18,147 nt of DNA, taken from positions 1-18,147 of the forward strand of contig JAFMSA010000020.1 in assembly GCA_017353855.1 (NCBI GenBank), written 5' to 3'. Positions 16,485 through 18,147 of the stretch are shown one piece after another. The position numbers and the translations under genes are program-made. The notes under the pieces were generated by a model. It was not told where the DNA came from, made no database searches, and was given only the letters and a program-made list of their open reading frames with translations. Each line of letters opens with the position of its first letter. Position 1 is the stretch's first letter. Source of the DNA: Alphaproteobacteria bacterium. Lineage in GTDB: Bacteria > Pseudomonadota > Alphaproteobacteria > ATCC43930 > CGMCC-115725.

Positions 16485-17117
16485 ATGGGGACGACGAGTA
16501 CGATATCTGTTCTGGCACCTCTTGAAACCCGAATGGCAAGCGTTCGGGTGTGGCCGCCGTTGATGGCCGTATACGTGGTGGCCGGGATTGCCGCTACGGC
16601 GCAGACTGTTTACGGCGCGCAGGACGTGGCCGTTGATGCGCGGTGGCGGGGCAATGCTCTCGCGGTGAGCGCGCGCGCCACCCTTCGCGCTTCCATATCG
16701 GTGATCTGGCGCACTCTGACTGATTACGATCACCTCGCCGACTTCATCCCGGGTATGAAAAAAAGCCGCACGCTCACGCGGCAGGGTACCACGGCGACTG
16801 TTGAGCAGATCGGTGAGGCGCAGTGCTTGATCTTTCGTTATCCGATTGCCGTGATCGTCGAATCCGACGAGCACTACCCCGTAATGATCGGTCTTCGAAT
16901 GCTGACGGGGAATCTCAGGCAGCTTGCAGGCGCCTACCGGATAGAAACCGTCCACGGCTCGCGTGACGAGTTCGTGCTGCAGTGGCGCGGGATTGTCGAG
17001 CCCGACATCCCCCTGCCCTTCTTCATTACTGCTCCCGGACTGCGCGATGACGTCGAGCACCAATTCCTTGGCATGGTCAGGGAAATCGAACACCGGCAGC
17101 ATGCCGCCGGTCAATAG
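16485..17117 (+). CDS. Exported SRPBCC/START-like domain protein
   Basis: A 210-residue protein with an N-terminal signal peptide or anchor (about residues 17-46, WPPLMAVYVVAGIAATAQTV) followed by a polyketide cyclase/START-like SRPBCC domain: VSARATLRASISVIWRTLTD, YDHLADFIPGMKKSRTL, TVEQIGEAQCLIFRYPI, and a C-terminal helix LRDDVEHQFLGMVREIEHRQ. This fold forms a deep hydrophobic cavity for lipids or aromatic ligands; no catalytic residue can be named. The start at ATG 16485 has GAGG 5 nt upstream; an ATG at 16533 would give a more standard signal peptide but has a weak ribosome site. It is followed 14 bp later by a lipoprotein gene on the same strand, so the two probably form an operon. Opposite mlaA, a role in envelope lipid handling is conceivable but inferred. 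Confidence 0.75.
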   Translation: MGTTSTISVLAPLETRMASVRVWPPLMAVYVVAGIAATAQTVYGAQDVAVDARWRGNALAVSARATLRASISVIWRTLTDYDHLADFIPGMKKSRTLTRQGTTATVEQIGEAQCLIFRYPIAVIVESDEHYPVMIGLRMLTGNLRQLAGAYRIETVHGSRDEFVLQWRGIVEPDIPLPFFITAPGLRDDVEHQFLGMVREIEHRQHAAGQ

Positions 17118-17131
17118 GCGGCGCGACTGTC

Positions 17132-18147
17132 ATGGGGTGGGTACTGCGTGCGACACTGCTGATTTTGACCGTGTCGGGTATTTCATGCTGCAGTGTGATC
17201 CAGGCTCCGCAGCAGGACGATCCTGCAAGCGCTACACCGGCGGTCGAGCACTGCGTCCAATGGTTTGCGAAGCTCGACGCGGCAGTGGACAGGGCCGGCG
17301 TGCGGGATGCCGGCGCCCATCGGATACCCGGGTTCCCCTATCTGCGGGCTGATCGTTTTCTGGGCTCCTTTCGCAACACGGTGAAGGACAATCCTTCGGA
17401 ATTTGCGTCTTGGGTCGACCGGCTTCGCAAGCTCGACGCCACTGCGCGTGCTTATGAGGTCAGGAATCTGCCCGCTTCTTCACTGGCAGCTCTCGGCGTC
17501 GCTAGCGTCAGAGCGGCAGCAGCAAGGACCGGGACGTGCGCCGCCGAGCTCAGCCGGGTCGAATTGGCGACGCCCGAGCAACGCGAACGTCTCATCAAGG
17601 GAGCGGGGGTGCCCGACGAATACATCGAGCGTAGCCGGATTCTGGGCCTTTATCCGCTCGCAACGCTGCCGCTGTCGGTTGGCGTCCGCCGATGGCAAGA
17701 CGCAACGGTCGCAATGTTTCGGCGCGAGGCAGCCGGCGATGACCGCGGCCATCATTTTGTCAGGTACGAACCGAGCGGGTACCCGCTCGGCGCCGCCCGG
17801 TTGCGGGCGATATTCGCGCAAGCGCGAACCGATCCCCTCGGCATTCCTCAGTTGAGCAGCACTGACCGCGAGAAGCTCCTCGAGACCTTTGCGCCGATCT
17901 TCGAGATCGACACGACAGGCGCCTACGACCGGTTTGGACCTCTCGCTTGGGGAACCGGGTCGGCGCCGGAGGTGGATATCGCACATCCTGTCGTTTATCG
18001 ACGCGTCAGCTACACGCGCTACGCCGGGCACGTTCTGGTTCAGCTTGTCTACACGATCTGGTTTCCGCAGAGGCCGCCGGAAGCTGCGCTGGACTTGCTT
18101 TCCGGACGGCTCGACGGACTAATTTTCCGGGTCACGCTGGACCCCGA
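17132..18147 (+). CDS. Predicted lipoprotein of unknown function, 3' end beyond the window
   Basis: 338 residues are visible before the right edge. The N terminus MGWVLRATLLILTVSGISCC is a lipoprotein signal with lipobox SGISC, giving lipidated Cys19. The mature part has no catalytic motif I recognise, but shows regions that look strongly constrained: FPYLRADRFLGSF (about 69-81), RERLIKGAGVPDEYIERSRILGLYPL, FAPIFEIDTTGAYDRFG, and PVVYRRVSYTRYAGHVLVQL followed by VYTIWFPQRPPEAALDLLSG. These resemble a conserved uncharacterised family I recall from Burkholderiales and other proteobacteria; this is from memory. The ATG at 17132 lies 14 bp after the SRPBCC stop, with a weak purine stretch (AGGCGG) about 10 nt upstream. 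It is probably co-transcribed with the SRPBCC gene. Function unknown. Confidence 0.72.
   Translation, partial: MGWVLRATLLILTVSGISCCSVIQAPQQDDPASATPAVEHCVQWFAKLDAAVDRAGVRDAGAHRIPGFPYLRADRFLGSFRNTVKDNPSEFASWVDRLRKLDATARAYEVRNLPASSLAALGVASVRAAAARTGTCAAELSRVELATPEQRERLIKGAGVPDEYIERSRILGLYPLATLPLSVGVRRWQDATVAMFRREAAGDDRGHHFVRYEPSGYPLGAARLRAIFAQARTDPLGIPQLSSTDREKLLETFAPIFEIDTTGAYDRFGPLAWGTGSAPEVDIAHPVVYRRVSYTRYAGHVLVQLVYTIWFPQRPPEAALDLLSGRLDGLIFRVTLDP

Noticed and set aside
1..18147. CRISPR arrays, tRNA, rRNA, phage or insertion-sequence genes
   Set aside because: No regularly spaced repeats, cloverleaf-like segments, transposase or integrase motifs were seen on either strand.

Overview
The window is high-GC DNA with tightly packed genes on both strands. 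The TreS-maltokinase and GH13-GlgE fusions, the trpF-trpB-trpA order, and the ThDP enzyme and metallo-beta-lactamase-fold types point to a proteobacterium, most likely an alphaproteobacterium of the Rhizobiales/Rhodospirillales kind. This placement rests on gene content and recalled family resemblance, not on a database search. Two core metabolic modules flank a middle zone that carries lone enzymes and gene remnants.

Left block (1-6174, minus strand): a GlgE-pathway operon. A 1069-residue protein joins an N-terminal GH13 amylase-like domain to a complete maltosyltransferase GlgE. It overlaps by 4 bp a trehalose synthase-maltokinase fusion that runs off the left edge. Together they can convert trehalose to maltose, phosphorylate it to maltose-1-phosphate, and polymerise that into alpha-1,4-glucan.

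Middle zone (6175-12321): a decayed metallo-beta-lactamase-fold hydrolase with several frameshifts; a REP-like palindrome; an intact ThDP-dependent acetolactate-synthase-like enzyme (minus) divergent from a cytochrome P450 (plus); a truncated, frameshifted dicarboxylate/glutamate symporter remnant that starts at the P450 stop codon; and a lone branched-chain-amino-acid-type ABC substrate-binding protein (minus). About 100 bp upstream of the last gene lie two tandem palindromic operator-like repeats. The two remnants and the lone transporter gene suggest a rearranged segment.

Tryptophan block (12322-15196, minus strand): trpF, trpB and trpA. The trpB and trpA genes overlap by GTGA. The 194-bp trpF-trpB gap is almost filled by a 162-bp element with imperfect inverted ends.

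Right block (15252-18147): an MlaA/VacJ outer-membrane lipoprotein (minus) is divergent from a plus-strand pair, an exported SRPBCC/START-like protein followed 14 bp later by a predicted lipoprotein of unknown function that runs off the right edge. A shared envelope role is plausible but inferred.

I found no CRISPR array, phage, insertion sequence, rRNA or tRNA. No clearly new multi-gene system is evident. The most noteworthy items are the GH13-GlgE fusion with both catalytic triads apparently intact, the tandem palindromes upstream of the lone binding protein, and the SRPBCC/lipoprotein pair.
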